Source of the DNA: Iodobacter ciconiae | GTDB taxonomy: Bacteria; Pseudomonadota; Gammaproteobacteria; Burkholderiales; Chitinibacteraceae | Reading direction: 5' to 3' | Length of the DNA: 64,000 nucleotides | Assembly: GCF_003952345.1 (NCBI RefSeq) | Contig: NZ_CP034433.1 | Span: forward strand, 1,984,001 to 2,048,000 | Shown here: piece by piece, positions 62,879 through 64,000 of the stretch | How positions within the stretch are numbered: position 1 is the stretch's first letter | How the letters are laid out: the number at the start of each line of letters is the position of its first letter | Made by a program: the position numbers and the translations under genes | The notes under the pieces: model-generated | Databases searched by the model: none | Told to the model about the DNA's origin: nothing | Seen by the model: only the letters and a program-made list of their open reading frames with translations

Positions 62879-64000
62879 TTAGGCTTTGGGTTTCCAGTTC
62901 CTTAATAATAAGGCATTGGATACCACGCTCACACTTGAGAATGCCATCGCCCCACCTGCAATCATCGGATTGAGCAATCCAAACGCAGCCAGAGGAATAC
63001 CGATTACATTAAAGATGAATGCCCAAAACAGATTTTGGCGAATTTTACGGTAAGTCAAACGTGATATTTCAATCGTTTGACTCACCAGTTGCGGATCTCC
63101 TCGCATCAGCGTGACACCTGCTACATGCATCGCCACATCGGCACCGGTACCCATTGCAATCCCGACATCGGCTGCTGCCAGTGCAGGCGCATCATTCACA
63201 CCATCGCCGACCATTGCTACCACTTTACCTTGCGCACGAATCGCTTCGATGTGCGCGGCTTTTTCATTTGGCAAAACTTCGGCAATCACTTCATCAAGGT
63301 TCAATTGCTCAGCAACCCGTTGTGCAGCAGCGCGATTATCCCCCGACAGCATCACCGTTTTCACCCCCAAGGCCCGCAGTTGCGAAATTGCTTCTTTGGC
63401 TGTGGCTTTGATGCCATCACTAAAGGCCAGCATCCCGATCAAGGCCAAATCGTGTTCACGCGCCAACCATGACACGGTATAACCATTGCTCAGTGCCTGA
63501 TCATGAGCGGTTTGCATGATGCTCAAATCAACCCCTTTTTCTTGCATCAGGCGCTGATTGCCCAGTAAGTAGTGTGTACCAGCAATATCACCTGCAATGC
63601 CGCGTCCAGGCAATGCTTGCAGATTATCGGCTTGGTGTGGTTGAGCGGCATCGGCATTGGCAAACACGGCTTTGGCCAATGGGTGCTGACTACCTCGTTG
63701 CAACGCGGCGGCCAATTCCAGCATTTCAGCCTGCTCGCCATCTTGAGCAATAAGTTCAGCGAGGTGAGGTTTACCCTCGGTCAAAGTACCCGTTTTATCA
63801 AACACCACCACTTGTACTTTATGAGCTAGTTCCAGTGCTTCGGCGTCTTTAATCAAGATCCCGAATTTGGCTGCCACTCCCGTACCTGCCATAATCGCTG
63901 TCGGCGTTGCCAAACCCAACGCGCAAGGACATGCAATCACCAGTACCGCCACTGCATACAAGATGCCGCTTTCAACACTACCAGTCCAATACCACCAGCC
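62879..64000 (-). CDS. copA: Copper-translocating P-type ATPase, C-terminal part (cut by window edge)
   Basis: 373 codons are visible, open at the right edge (first codons [20 protein letters not shown]). The transmembrane metal site CPC is in [13 protein letters not shown]. The phosphorylated Asp is in [10 protein letters not shown], the N-domain HP is in GSQHPLAKA, and the hinge is [20 protein letters not shown]. The last two helices end with [15 protein letters not shown]. It pumps Cu(I) from the cytoplasm to the periplasm. The N-terminal metal-binding domains and first helices lie beyond the window. With cueR it forms the visible cargo of the integrase-bearing island. Confidence 0.95.
   Translation of the reverse strand, partial: GWWYWTGSVESGILYAVAVLVIACPCALGLATPTAIMAGTGVAAKFGILIKDAEALELAHKVQVVVFDKTGTLTEGKPHLAELIAQDGEQAEMLELAAALQRGSQHPLAKAVFANADAAQPHQADNLQALPGRGIAGDIAGTHYLLGNQRLMQEKGVDLSIMQTAHDQALSNGYTVSWLAREHDLALIGMLAFSDGIKATAKEAISQLRALGVKTVMLSGDNRAAAQRVAEQLNLDEVIAEVLPNEKAAHIEAIRAQGKVVAMVGDGVNDAPALAAADVGIAMGTGADVAMHVAGVTLMRGDPQLVSQTIEISRLTYRKIRQNLFWAFIFNVIGIPLAAFGLLNPMIAGGAMAFSSVSVVSNALLLRNWKPKA

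Noticed and set aside
1..64000. CRISPR array, rRNA operon or prophage structural genes
   Set aside because: No regularly spaced repeats, no rRNA sequence and no capsid, tail or portal genes were seen anywhere; the only integrase belongs to the copper island.

Overview
The window is chromosomal DNA of a Gram-negative betaproteobacterium. Gene content and order (recN-nadK, hrcA, mfd, rlmB, an RpfE-type gene beside recJ, a RIO1-like kinase, argJ, metNIQ, mutY after an AsmA-family gene), the moderate GC content and the style of the lipoproteins fit the order Neisseriales, with an Iodobacter/Chitinibacter-like relative the best guess. That assignment is inferred from gene content, not from a marker-gene comparison.

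Layout. 1-22.5 kb is mostly core: recN (cut by the left edge), nadK, hrcA, mltB, a DUF2339-DUF3999 membrane/periplasmic pair, rlmB, a MASE1-PAS-GGDEF-EAL protein, mfd, a large SNF2 helicase, a UPF0149/SEC-C protein and serB. 22.5-27.6 kb is an accessory cluster on the minus strand: two paralogous lipoproteins with a lamin-tail-like domain and a metzincin-type zinc protease motif, plus a small secreted protein. Two of these three genes carry G-tracts where slippage would switch the reading frame. 27.8-38 kb is again mostly core: recJ, RpfE-like, RIO kinase, YhcH-family, LEA-type lipoprotein, thioesterase, AsmA, mutY. 38-42.4 kb is a pyruvate-type nutrient-sensing module: a LytS/LytTR pair next to a CstA/BtsT-type transporter, with tandem ACCGCTTA boxes between regulator and transporter. 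42.7-58.1 kb holds rarD, a B12-binding radical SAM protein, metNIQ, a cysteine-dioxygenase-like protein, yjdM, argJ, degV, a 5'-nucleotidase, an EamA transporter, a secreted protein and peptide deformylase.

The right end is mobile. At 59.4 and 60.8 kb there are two copies of a tRNA 3' end plus its terminator hairpin. They bracket an IS3-family element and are followed by a P4-type integrase and copper genes (cueR, copA). This looks like tandem integration at one tRNA gene, whose intact copy should lie beyond the right edge.

Decay is visible in several intergenic stretches: a fructokinase reduced to its two ends, an AraC-type regulator tail, a chemoreceptor signalling-tip fragment and an insertion sequence with damaged coupling between orfA and orfB. 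Two families of intergenic repeats recur. The most unusual signal is the slippage-prone metzincin lipoprotein cluster at 22.6-27.5 kb.
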